A stretch of 64,000 bases of DNA. Origin: Pseudomonadota bacterium. GTDB lineage: Bacteria; Pseudomonadota; Gammaproteobacteria; Pseudomonadales; Oceanobacteraceae. Location of the stretch: assembly GCA_030145845.1 (NCBI GenBank), contig JAIXHJ010000005.1, positions 1 through 64,000 on the forward strand, written 5' to 3'. The notes beneath the pieces were generated by a model that saw only the letters and a list, made by a program, of their open reading frames with translations, made no database searches and was not told the DNA's origin. The translations under genes and the position numbers were made by a program. Of this stretch, positions 48,901 to 57,000 are shown one piece after another. Every line of letters starts with the position of its first letter. Positions within the stretch are counted from its first letter, which is position 1.

Positions 48901-48964
48901 CGGCCATTACCTGAACGGTAAACAGTGCTGATGCTGCTCCAAGCAGCATTCGATTCGGTTTCAT
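45959..48964 (-). CDS. TonB-dependent outer-membrane receptor with N-terminal carboxypeptidase-like domains
   Basis: A 1001-residue outer-membrane protein. After the signal peptide come two small beta-sandwich domains: residues about 22-100, and 115-200 with GQLSGFLQSAETGGPVAGARV typical of carboxypeptidase-regulatory-like domains. A TonB-box-like EEVVAVGSYI precedes the plug (ALKRVAGVSVVGGQFAVVRG, GGIDIQKSFTPDMPGDSTGG). The C-terminal part is a barrel with alternating strands ending in aromatic FNF, as outer-membrane barrels do. The domain order resembles Oar-like and TonB-SusC-like receptors. The substrate is unknown; a PhoB-type promoter suggests a phosphorus-containing compound. Confidence 0.92.
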   Translation of the reverse strand: MKPNRMLLGAASALFTVQVMAGQAVFYVTEEGSAVRDLAVSVDGQKKLVSSSGFVVFDIEDGSHKVELSKFGEWMGEFEFDTTDSSQNAEVQVEMIAGEAMPDINVYTPGQEEAVALGQLSGFLQSAETGGPVAGARVSVDGTEQAVMTDEDGFFSFELPRGEYSVKVNHPNYGEQDVNSVRVMGNVNTGVNLTMSMSGDGMIEEVVAVGSYIPSTATAQERDSSAVLDAIGSEQMARFGDSNAASALKRVAGVSVVGGQFAVVRGMAGRYISSTLNGSLMPSTDPMRRDVPLDLFPSSVLGGIDIQKSFTPDMPGDSTGGAIGMTTKGVPDGPETKLTLSAGMNSRTTFSDIESYNGGETDWLGIDDGTRELPSYADSMTNGGLDNPTVCSSSTCATEADIAAIGKSFENNYNVRSVQAKPTKGFAISNGNYSENDNGGFGHYAAFQYKDEWTARHDASINDVGEDGTYERSQRKVDLAGYLALGLDSGSSSYSSKTILLRKTDDTTKVSDAVYTSYDQRQIQTTLQWVERQFLNQQFSGEHYFNLIGEDQLSWRVGASQTRRYEPDRRTYTYAVSTNSTATPSLIGSVERRYSDLTEDSIDLGVDYSSDIELDNAMLLKLKTGILVSNKSRTVDMQRYGAKIIDSSSVSSTLSPEEIFTDSNLDDYYVSITGTTTSTDSYEAEDNVYAGYLSGELDMNSVSVLAGARFESFEQSLEYPDSSKEESKLDDSFLMPVISANWRATEDSQIRASISQTISRPGITERSESASYDPETDDVLSGNPDLEVSKIVNLDLRGEYYFSDEDSMSVALFYKDITDPIERTVIDGSGSASDGYTFDNVTGATLQGLEIDFRKSVFSESEFSGFVGGNFSYIDSEVDLSGTDAERLEGESSRELQGQSKYLSNMQFGVDHLATGQSLTLLVNYFGDRIYATARGSLESEIENERTTVDLVYSYDPDEFISVKAKVENLTDSPVRYSRSDSVIEEYYEGTKINTSVTFNF

Positions 48965-49082
48965 TTAGCCCCCCGGGGAACACAGGAATGTACTGGCGAT
49001 GTGTGTTCTCAGCGGGACCGCTGCCATCTTCCGGATGATAAGAACGTCCTGAAACACACCGCTTCTCTAATCAGTGGGGTGC

Positions 49083-49116
49083 AGTATGTTGCGGAAATGT
49101 GACACTTAAATGACAA
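49083..49116 (-). promoter_or_regulatory. PhoB-box promoter of the TonB-dependent receptor gene
   Basis: Minus-strand TTGTCATTTAAGTGTCAC (49099-49116), followed by ATTT, matches the Pho-box consensus at nearly every core position, with half-sites 11 bases apart. Ten bases further is CATACT (49083-49088) as a -10, the same spacing as at the TonB operon. No -35 hexamer is present, as expected for PhoB-activated promoters. It lies about 120 bases before the start codon. Confidence 0.68.
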
Positions 49117-49169
49117 GCCGGCGAATGTGCCGGCCTGCAAGCGCGAAAAGGAATCGCAGGGGGGATTGA

Positions 49170-50141
49170 TCAGTCTGTACTGTTTTTAATCAGCGAAACA
49201 AAGGCTTCGACTTTCTTTTCCGGTGTCGGTTTGGTTTTGATATGGGTTTCCAGCTTTTCTGCTTCCTTCACGATGAAATCAATAAAGGTACGCACTTTAC
49301 TCGGCAGGTACTGCCGTGACGGATAGGCAATGGAAACGGTTTCCGGCCGCACTACCCAGTCGGCAAACAGCGGTGTCAGCTGGCCGCTCATAATCGCTTC
49401 ACCAGCCAGTAGCGATGGTACGTCACCAATGCCTACGCCGGACTGAATACAGCCGATGGCGGTGGAAACCAGATCCGTACTCACCGCCGGCTCAACCCGC
49501 ACGCTGCAGACCTCACCGCTTTGCCGGTGCACCAGCTCAAATTCTTCGGCGCTCCGGCCTTCACCAATTTTCACACATTTCATCTGAGCGAGGTCGCGGG
49601 GATGTCCGGGCTTCCCTGCTCTGCGGATATAGTCCGGCGAGGCACAGAGAACGGAGTCTGCCTCCAGCAAGGTTCTGGCCACCAGACTGGAGTCCGGCAT
49701 CGGACCGAGAAAAATACCCAGATCAAAGCCGTCCTGAATCAGGTTCACAGCGGTATCGTAATGCAGCACTTCAATGGTGACGTCCGGATAAACCGACAGA
49801 TAACGGGCAATATAATGTCCGACCACCGCGCTGCCACCGCTTTTGGGTATCGCGATTTTCAGCGTCCCGTGCGGCTGCTCTTCCCGGTCAGCAATCATCT
49901 CGTGGGCATCGAGAATTTCATTCACCAGATGCCGGCAGCGGTTGTAATAAGCGGCCCCTACTTCAGTCAGGCTGATCTGACGGGTGGTTCTCTGCAGCAG
50001 GCGGCAACCGAGTTTCTCCTCCAGGTCTGCGACCATCCGGCTTACCCGCGATTTGGGCATCGCCAGTGCCCGCCCGGCATTGGTAAAACTGCCCTCGTCC
50101 ACTACGCGGATAAAAACGGTGAGTTCATTCAGGTCCAGCAT
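49170..50141 (-). CDS. LysR family transcriptional regulator
   Basis: The protein of about 323 residues has an N-terminal winged helix-turn-helix (DLNELTVFIRVVDEGSFTNAGRALAMPKSRVSRMVADLEEKLG) and a periplasmic-binding-protein-like effector domain from about residue 90. The sequence PKSRVSR rather than the usual SQPAVSR in the recognition helix is typical of the CrgA/DmlR subgroup. A GTG two codons upstream is an alternative start; both share one AGGAG site. No divergent enzyme gene identifies a target or inducer. Confidence 0.9.
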   Translation of the reverse strand: MLDLNELTVFIRVVDEGSFTNAGRALAMPKSRVSRMVADLEEKLGCRLLQRTTRQISLTEVGAAYYNRCRHLVNEILDAHEMIADREEQPHGTLKIAIPKSGGSAVVGHYIARYLSVYPDVTIEVLHYDTAVNLIQDGFDLGIFLGPMPDSSLVARTLLEADSVLCASPDYIRRAGKPGHPRDLAQMKCVKIGEGRSAEEFELVHRQSGEVCSVRVEPAVSTDLVSTAIGCIQSGVGIGDVPSLLAGEAIMSGQLTPLFADWVVRPETVSIAYPSRQYLPSKVRTFIDFIVKEAEKLETHIKTKPTPEKKVEAFVSLIKNSTD

Positions 50142-50298
50142 CTGCACGGCACTCCTTTACGCGCCAATCGGGAAAAATTATTTTCCCCATGGTTATCAAT
50201 GACTTAAAACCCGCCCTAAGAGGCCGCTCCGGTAGAGGGAAAACGACCCTTATGGTACTATCGAGCCAATCACAACAATAATAATCTCAGGTACCATT

Positions 50299-50931
50299 AT
50301 GATGATCAGCTCCTGCATCAGACCGGTTCTTTTTCTCGCCATCAGCACCAGCATCACAGCCTGCGGCGGCTCAGGCAGCCACCCGGCATCAGCCACGTCA
50401 GCAGACAGCGACACGTCATCCGGCAGTACGGTCAACCAGATACAGCACGCGGCCATCGACTACAGTTTAATTGCCGATCAGGCACTGTCCGACTGTGTCA
50501 GCCGTACTGAAATCAGCGATACCGCACAGTTACAGATACTGAACTGTAACAGTCAGGATATTGCCACTGTTGCAGGGATAGAACAATTCGGGGAACTCAG
50601 AGTTCTCAGCCTGAGACAAAATCAGCTGACGGATATATCCGCCATCCGTACGCTGAGCAAACTCAGTCATCTGGATATCAGTCATAACCGGGTAACGTCA
50701 GTAACTGGCCCGGCATCTGTCACCACCCTGAATGCCGCTTACAACCACATCAGCGCCATCGACACGCTGACAGAACTGCCCCTGTTACAGCGCCTGTACA
50801 TCAATAACAACGCTATTACGGATCTGAGTCCGCTGTCCGGGCTGCTGACCGTCAGACATCTGACAGCAGACAATAATCCGGCCTCCCTTCCTGCCACACT
50901 GCCCGACAGCCTGGAAAGTTTCAGAATCTGA
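50299..50931 (+). CDS. Small leucine-rich-repeat lipoprotein
   Basis: The 210-residue precursor has a lipoprotein signal (SISTSITACGGSGS, lipidated Cys near residue 22) and a Ser/Ala-rich tether. It then has about five internalin-type leucine-rich repeats (LRVLSLRQNQLTDISAIRTL, LSHLDISHNRVTSV, LNAAYNHISAIDTLTEL, LQRLYINNNAITDLSPLSGL, VRHLTADNNP). Such repeats bind proteins. It is convergent with the five-gene operon, so it may be unrelated. Confidence 0.82.
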   Translation: MMISSCIRPVLFLAISTSITACGGSGSHPASATSADSDTSSGSTVNQIQHAAIDYSLIADQALSDCVSRTEISDTAQLQILNCNSQDIATVAGIEQFGELRVLSLRQNQLTDISAIRTLSKLSHLDISHNRVTSVTGPASVTTLNAAYNHISAIDTLTELPLLQRLYINNNAITDLSPLSGLLTVRHLTADNNPASLPATLPDSLESFRI

Positions 50932-50945
50932 CCCCTGTCAAAATA

Positions 50946-50973
50946 AAAAAGCCGGCATAATCGCCGGCTTTTT
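50946..50973. terminator. Bidirectional terminator between LRR gene and the five-gene operon
   Basis: AAAAAGCCGGC pairs with GCCGGCTTTTT around a six-base loop, giving U-runs in both directions. Its right edge touches the stop codon of the gene at 50973. Confidence 0.9.
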
Positions 50974-52166
50974 CAGTTACTGGTATAGGTCTGCGACCAG
51001 GAAGGTAAGGTACTGACATCACCGTAGTTCACATTACCACCATAGTCCTGAAATTTAGGATGATTGGGGAAATAATTATTCGGGTGCTGGCCCTGCTGGG
51101 TTTTCGCAATCAGACCACCATCACCGCCCATATTAATCCAGAAACCCGGCTCGGTAACTTCCGGTGAAAATCCCTGCACGGCACTCCACTGAATGGAACG
51201 GGTGCCCATGCTGATAAAGAAGGCGTTGGTATGTTCCAGATAATTGGACTGAACCGGAAACAGCTGTGCCGTCGGTGATTCATCCACTACTGACTGCGGA
51301 TCCGAAATCAGCAGACTGGCCGCGCCGGATACATCAATCACATCCAGCGTTTTGGCATCCAGCCAGCCGATGGTGCGCACCCCGCCAAGAAACGCTTCAA
51401 GCTCCAGCGAGCCCAGCGGGATTTCGATACCGCCAATATCCAGTTCCGTATCGGCAGTAATCGACGGGCGGATAAAACCGGAAATCACGTCAATAATGTT
51501 GCCCTGATAACCAAAGGACTCCTCCGCTCCGATACGGAAGCCAACCAGCTTGCGTACGCCGGAGGATTCATCAAAGGCAAATTCAATGTAGGGGTTTTCC
51601 TGCACAAATGGCAGCAGCTCATATACACCATCGCCCTTGTCCCGGACCTGCCCCATCGTGACATCACGCAACTTAATATCAATGCCGGCGTCCGGTTCCC
51701 AGCCACCGGGGAATACACTTTCATCAAAGAAACTCTGCGCCCCACCGGTATCATGGGTCAGCGCGGACGATTCATAGAAGCTTTCATCCAGGCCAACAGA
51801 GCCACAGGGGTTGGCAGTGCAGGCCCAGTTAATATTGTCATCGTAAGCGACCGGGACGACATTGTTGTAACAGATTTTGTCACCGCCGGAACCGCCGGTA
51901 CAGTTGGTACCTTCCGGCCGCCAGTAGCGTCCCAACGCCAGCTCTTCAACGTTGGCATTGATTTCAATACGGGCGCCGATTGTCAGCCTCAGCATACTCA
52001 GGGATGATCCATCGGCCTGTGACACCAGTTCATCATTGACCTCGAATATGGCCTGGCCATAAGTTCCCGACAGTTCAGATTCCGACATCATTTCCATACC
52101 CGCCAGCGCAGGATTAAAAAGACTGATACCAGCAAAGAGGGTAAGACTGGTTATTATTTTTTTCAT
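50973..52166 (-). CDS. Secreted FilA/DUF6160-like protein, last gene of the lectin operon
   Basis: The 397-residue precursor has a signal peptide ending ALAG, then the motif EMMSESELSGTYGQAIFEVN, a divergent copy of the E-L-x-x-V-x-G-Q-x-G-I signature shared with the other small operon members. The rest is acidic and beta-rich. One Cys-containing segment (about 88-125, NCTGGSGG and WACTANPCG) might form disulfides. The late part includes several aromatic residues and ends SQTYTSN. No membrane anchor is visible after the signal. It starts nine bases after the preceding gene and ends at a strong terminator. Confidence 0.75.
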   Translation of the reverse strand: MKKIITSLTLFAGISLFNPALAGMEMMSESELSGTYGQAIFEVNDELVSQADGSSLSMLRLTIGARIEINANVEELALGRYWRPEGTNCTGGSGGDKICYNNVVPVAYDDNINWACTANPCGSVGLDESFYESSALTHDTGGAQSFFDESVFPGGWEPDAGIDIKLRDVTMGQVRDKGDGVYELLPFVQENPYIEFAFDESSGVRKLVGFRIGAEESFGYQGNIIDVISGFIRPSITADTELDIGGIEIPLGSLELEAFLGGVRTIGWLDAKTLDVIDVSGAASLLISDPQSVVDESPTAQLFPVQSNYLEHTNAFFISMGTRSIQWSAVQGFSPEVTEPGFWINMGGDGGLIAKTQQGQHPNNYFPNHPKFQDYGGNVNYGDVSTLPSWSQTYTSN

Positions 52167-52175
52167 AGCCGTTCC

Positions 52176-52643
52176 TCAGTCAGTGGCAAAAATGCTCATC
52201 GTCGTCGATGCCGGAAACTGCAGTGAGCCATCGACTTCGACACCCAGCAGAAACCGTGATGAAGTGTCAGTTTCCCTGTCACTGCTCATATAGATACCAT
52301 CTGTTTTTAATTCATCGAAAATAATTTCATCCGGCAATGTCCACTGCAGTGCCCCTTCGTTACCGGAGGGCCCGAAGTCACTGACCAGATCCAGACGCAG
52401 CCCTTTCATTTCAATGGCACCGGTCAGATTTTCGATGATCAGCCAGTAATCCTGGCCATCCAGGTAATCAGCATCATCATTGGTGTAACTGATCCGCGTC
52501 CCCTCATCAAATTCCACCCGCGCACTGAGTGTAATACCGGACTGACCCGATGTTTCCTGCAGCTCGCTTTCGTTCAGCTCACTGAGTTCCGCCTGAGCCG
52601 GAACGGCAGCCAATAACAGACACCAGAGTATGTTCTTATGCAT
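52176..52643 (-). CDS. Small secreted FilA/DUF6160-like protein
   Basis: The 155-residue precursor has a signal peptide ending AQA followed directly by ELSELNESELQETSGQSGIT, the clearest copy of the operon's shared motif. About 110 residues of predicted beta-strand follow, with GAIEMKGLRLDLVSD and DELKTDGIYM segments and no cysteine in the mature part. It could be a subunit of an extracellular assembly. It begins two bases after the stop of the upstream gene, so translation is probably coupled. Confidence 0.75.
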   Translation of the reverse strand: MHKNILWCLLLAAVPAQAELSELNESELQETSGQSGITLSARVEFDEGTRISYTNDDADYLDGQDYWLIIENLTGAIEMKGLRLDLVSDFGPSGNEGALQWTLPDEIIFDELKTDGIYMSSDRETDTSSRFLLGVEVDGSLQFPASTTMSIFATD

Positions 52644-52645
52644 GG

Positions 52646-54055
52646 TTACAGATCCTGTGTCGTGATGATCAGGCGCTGAATCTCAATCCCTTTGATTTCA
52701 ACCACATTCTGATTGGGAATATAAGGCAGTGGATTATCCGGATTACTCTGGTTATAGAGCTCCACCTGCTCGTTATAAATCACAGTCTTCGGTACAAAGG
52801 CCCGGTGTTTAACATCGGCAATGGTTTCGACGATGGTGCCTGTTGCATCGCGCAGATAAATATCTTCGACACCGGTAATAATTTCTTCATCGTCCGGGTC
52901 ACCAAATCCCAGTGACTGAATATAGATATTGCCCTGAGGCGCCTGACCAAGGTCCTGTGGTAACGCAGCAATTTCAACTCTCAGCTGAGTCGTGGGGTCG
53001 AGATACACAGGGTCTTTCCAGGTTCCGCGCTGAATCTGTGAGTACTGTACGGTACTGATGGTCATCGGCTGGTCAGCAGAGCCCAGCGGCAGGTAGGCAT
53101 CCACGCCCTGTAACTCCAGTACACCGGATGCAGCACCGGCCGGGTCGGCAGAAATCCGGATAACATCGGCACGCAGGCCCATGGTCATTGCCATGGCAAG
53201 GCCGCGGTCAGCATAGACCGGCTGACCACCATTTTCATACAGGGCTGCCTCAGCCGCCGCCAGGGTTTCGCCCTGATTATCGTGAGCCCATAGATAAGCA
53301 GAGGTGCCATACAGACGGACACCTTCCACATCCACAGCCGCCAGAAACTGATCGTCAGTACTCTGGTTACGGTTTTCATCGGTAATGGCATCCAGACGGA
53401 AATGCAGATCAAACTTATCCGTTGCATTGTCCAGCCGCGCTTCCTGCGCAGCCAGATAATCCGCGTAATCACCACCGCGGCTGTAAAGCGAGCCGACATT
53501 AACCGCCGCCGATGAGAAGAACCCCTCCGGTAGACCACGGAAATAAGCAGTCGAACTGACTTCAGCCGCCGGGTGAAAAAGTTCACCGGAATAGGAATAG
53601 AAGTTACGGTTGAGCTGTCCCTCTGCGGCGGCCGGAAAGCCGGTATACAGTGCTGTATGAACGCGACTGCCGGTAATGAAGGTGCCGTCCCCTTCCGGAT
53701 CAATACTGGCGATATGAGACTCACTGATATCCCTAAGGTCCGCGACGTAAAACGGATCATCATACGAGCCGAACGAACCGCCACTGTCAGCTCCACCAGG
53801 TGTTGCACCACTGCGGTAAAAACGCAGTTCGCTGAAAATCAGATATTCAGGCGTCGCGTCATCGGTAAGCTTCAGACGCAGCTGGAAATCATCCGGTGCA
53901 CCGTAATCACCGCTGTGGATCACCACATCGTCAAATACCGCACCGATGCCCTCACCAGTGACCAGGGCCATTTCAGTTTCATCCAGTGCCTGCATTGCCA
54001 CAGCAATCCGGGGAATAACGGCCAGTACGATATAAATAAAGATTCTGCTCTGCAT
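52646..54055 (-). CDS. Secreted FilA/DUF6160-like protein, 469 residues
   Basis: The signal peptide (MQSRIFIYIVLAVIPRIAVA) is followed by MQALDETEMALVTGEGIGAV, the shared motif with Gly-Glu in place of Gly-Gln. The mature protein is acidic, has no cysteines and is probably all-beta; it contains FDLHFRLDAITDENRN and a late IEIQRLIITTQDL end similar in feel to the other members. The ATG at 54055 has GGAG nine bases upstream; an open stretch 15 codons longer overlaps the giant gene and is unlikely. It lies 14 bases after the giant lectin gene. Confidence 0.75.
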   Translation of the reverse strand: MQSRIFIYIVLAVIPRIAVAMQALDETEMALVTGEGIGAVFDDVVIHSGDYGAPDDFQLRLKLTDDATPEYLIFSELRFYRSGATPGGADSGGSFGSYDDPFYVADLRDISESHIASIDPEGDGTFITGSRVHTALYTGFPAAAEGQLNRNFYSYSGELFHPAAEVSSTAYFRGLPEGFFSSAAVNVGSLYSRGGDYADYLAAQEARLDNATDKFDLHFRLDAITDENRNQSTDDQFLAAVDVEGVRLYGTSAYLWAHDNQGETLAAAEAALYENGGQPVYADRGLAMAMTMGLRADVIRISADPAGAASGVLELQGVDAYLPLGSADQPMTISTVQYSQIQRGTWKDPVYLDPTTQLRVEIAALPQDLGQAPQGNIYIQSLGFGDPDDEEIITGVEDIYLRDATGTIVETIADVKHRAFVPKTVIYNEQVELYNQSNPDNPLPYIPNQNVVEIKGIEIQRLIITTQDL

Positions 54056-54069
54056 AAGGGTTAACTCCG

Positions 54070-57000
54070 TTATTCCCAGCGCCAGGTACGGTAGCTGCAA
54101 TACAGCAGGCCATCCTGACGCAGAATCAGTTCACGCCCGGACGTACCACACAGGATATAATCCGGTGCCCCACTGACCACAACCCGGTCTGATGTCATCG
54201 TGAACTGTTGCAGACTGCTGACCGATGCGGCACTGTCACAGCTGCGCAGATAAATGGCTGAACTGTTGCTGCTTCCTTCAGCCTCCCAGCAGTAGCCGGG
54301 ATACTGGCGGCTTTCCATCTGTGCGGTAAAGGCGTTGTAGGCAATTTCATAAGCGCTGGCGGCACCCGCGCCATTACCACTGTCACCACAATTGAAACTG
54401 ATTCCATAGTTCCAGCCCAGCACATCATCGGTGCCACGGTTGTAGGCACACTCGTCGTTACCATTGAATTCCAGCCGGCGCCACACCACCTCAGGCCGGA
54501 AGCGGTAGATTTCTTCAATCACCTCGCCACTGGCATTGCCGGTGAAGGTGACATGCATTTCAACATCGGCGGTATTGCCATCGGTGACATAAGGCATCAG
54601 CAGGCGTGCACTGAATTGTGTACCGTCATCCGGATTCAGTGAAACCGAACCGGTCGCAGCCAGATACTGTGACGGATCACTGGCTTTGCGCAGCAGTGAC
54701 GTCAGTGCCTGGCCATTCACCAGGGCATTCTCAGCACCATTCTGATAGAAGCTGATGTCGTACTGCAGCGCTGTATCTTCGATGTCGTACAGATCGCGAA
54801 ATGCATCAAAGGTGAAATTAAGACTGATATAACCATGCACTGGCTGGGTCTCACGGGTGATGTGTTCAACCGCGGTATAGGCCGTGCTGTTCAGTACTGC
54901 AGTAGCCACTGAATCAACGGCCGTCGCGCTGTGCAGGTTGTAAATATCGTTCAGTGAATCACGGGTATTCAGAATACGGAAAGACACTTCAGTAAAGTTC
55001 TGCGTATCTTTATTGGCATTGGACTGATCACCCAGACCGGCAATACGGTCCGGGTCTGCCTGATCAAGGCGCAGCGTCACGACCCGCCCATCGGTTGGCT
55101 CAACCGTGTCGGTAGTCTGAATCAGCAGAGTGCGATTATCCGCACCAGCACGGCTGAAACTCAGACTGCCGCTGTCAGCGACACTGACACCATCCAGCGT
55201 GGTGGAAAGAATATCCCCCAGAGTGACGGAGTCCGTCTGTGTCACGTCGATGGCGTAATGAACACTGAAGGCCGTATTAGTGTTTATTGAGCGATCAATG
55301 CTGACGCTGACAGATTCACCCTCATTGACCTCTTTAATGCCTGTCGCCGGAGCACCGGCCACTGCCGCGGTTAACAGAGCCGGCGTGGTCACATCGGTTA
55401 CTGTCAGTATCAGGCTGTCCTGAGTAATGACTTCATTATGTCCATCGCCATTGGTCGGCAATAACTGCAGGCTGATGACCTCATCCTGTTCCTGCTCAAG
55501 ATCATTACTGATCAAAAAGGTCAGCAGCTGAGTATTTTCAGCCGGCGTGCCAAGAACAATTTCATCCCAGTTTAAGCGCGTGTTAAAGGTGACATCATCC
55601 TGCGGATTATCATCCGGCAGATGAGACAGCAGAGACACCTGCAGTTCAGCGGCCGGCGCATAAATACTGGTATTTTCCCGCACCACCTGAATTTCACAGA
55701 CGTCACCAGTAGCAGGACGCAGCTCCTCCGGCACACCACTGTCAGTATTGGGTTCTTTACAGCTGGCCGACGAGGTCACGAAACTGAATTCACCCGCGGC
55801 ATAATCGCGGATAATCAGCCCGGCTGAATCCTGCGCCGTCAGTACCGGCTCAATAACCGCAGCATCGTAGTTCAGCCCGGTGATGGTAAACAGCAGCGTT
55901 TTATCGGCACTGCCAATAACCGGGTTATTCAGCACCTGAATATCAAAACATGCTGCGCTGCCGTCACCATCACTGAATGTGACGCTGCCGGCTGCCGACG
56001 CGGGCTGAATTCCGGAACTGAGATACTGAAAATCAGTGCCGGCAACGGCATTACCGCTGATCAGATAATTGACCACCACCTCACCGGTGGTGCCGGACTC
56101 CCGGTTAATACAGACCTGATGAACCGACGTATCGTTTTCTGTCACCACGTTATTGTCATCCGTGGTGATGGAGAAATTGCCGTATGGGTTCGGAGTCAGG
56201 TCATTCAGGCGCAGCATATAAACCGCCGGATCACCAACACCGGCCATGGCACTGTCAGCTACGATCAGGCGGATACTTTCGCTGCCTTCACGCAGATTAT
56301 CGTCTGCATTATCCAGGGTAATCAGCAGCGACTGCTGACCACGGCTGTCCGCCGGCCAGCTGACCGGCACACCACTGCCACTGACATAAGCTGCAGAAAA
56401 CGCATAATCCGCACTGCCGCTGGCGCTGGTCATCTCTGCCTGAGTGCCCTGTTGCGCCGAACTGCCGCCAGGATCAGCATCCACATACACGGTCAGCGCT
56501 GCCTTACTGCCGCGGATCCGCTCCAGCGTCACCGTCACGCTGTTATCCGGCGCCGCCGCATATTCATCCGTCACCGTACCGGCGGCCGTAAACTGTACAA
56601 TCCCGACCGGAGGTGCAGGCAGAATCAGTCCGCGCTCTGTTTCGTCCAGCCAGCGGTTAAAAATCTGCACGTCATCGATCAGGCCGGTAAAGGATTCTGC
56701 CGCCCCGGGAATAGCCCCGATATACAGACCGCCGTCATTAGCCAGCGCGGTTTCGCCGCTGTTAAAGTCATAACTGGCGACCAGCGTCTCATCCAGGTAA
56801 ACATCGAAGCCATCACTGCGTTTGCTGTAAATCAGATTCAGCCACTGCTGATACGGAATATTCAGGGCATTAACAACGCGGTTGCTGCTTTCACTGGTGG
56901 AATTGGTCAGATGCAGACTTTCTTCATTTTCGAACAGGAAAAGCGCTGGCTGCCGTTCCATACCACTATCGCCTTTCTGCAGCAGACCACGCCAGCTGCC

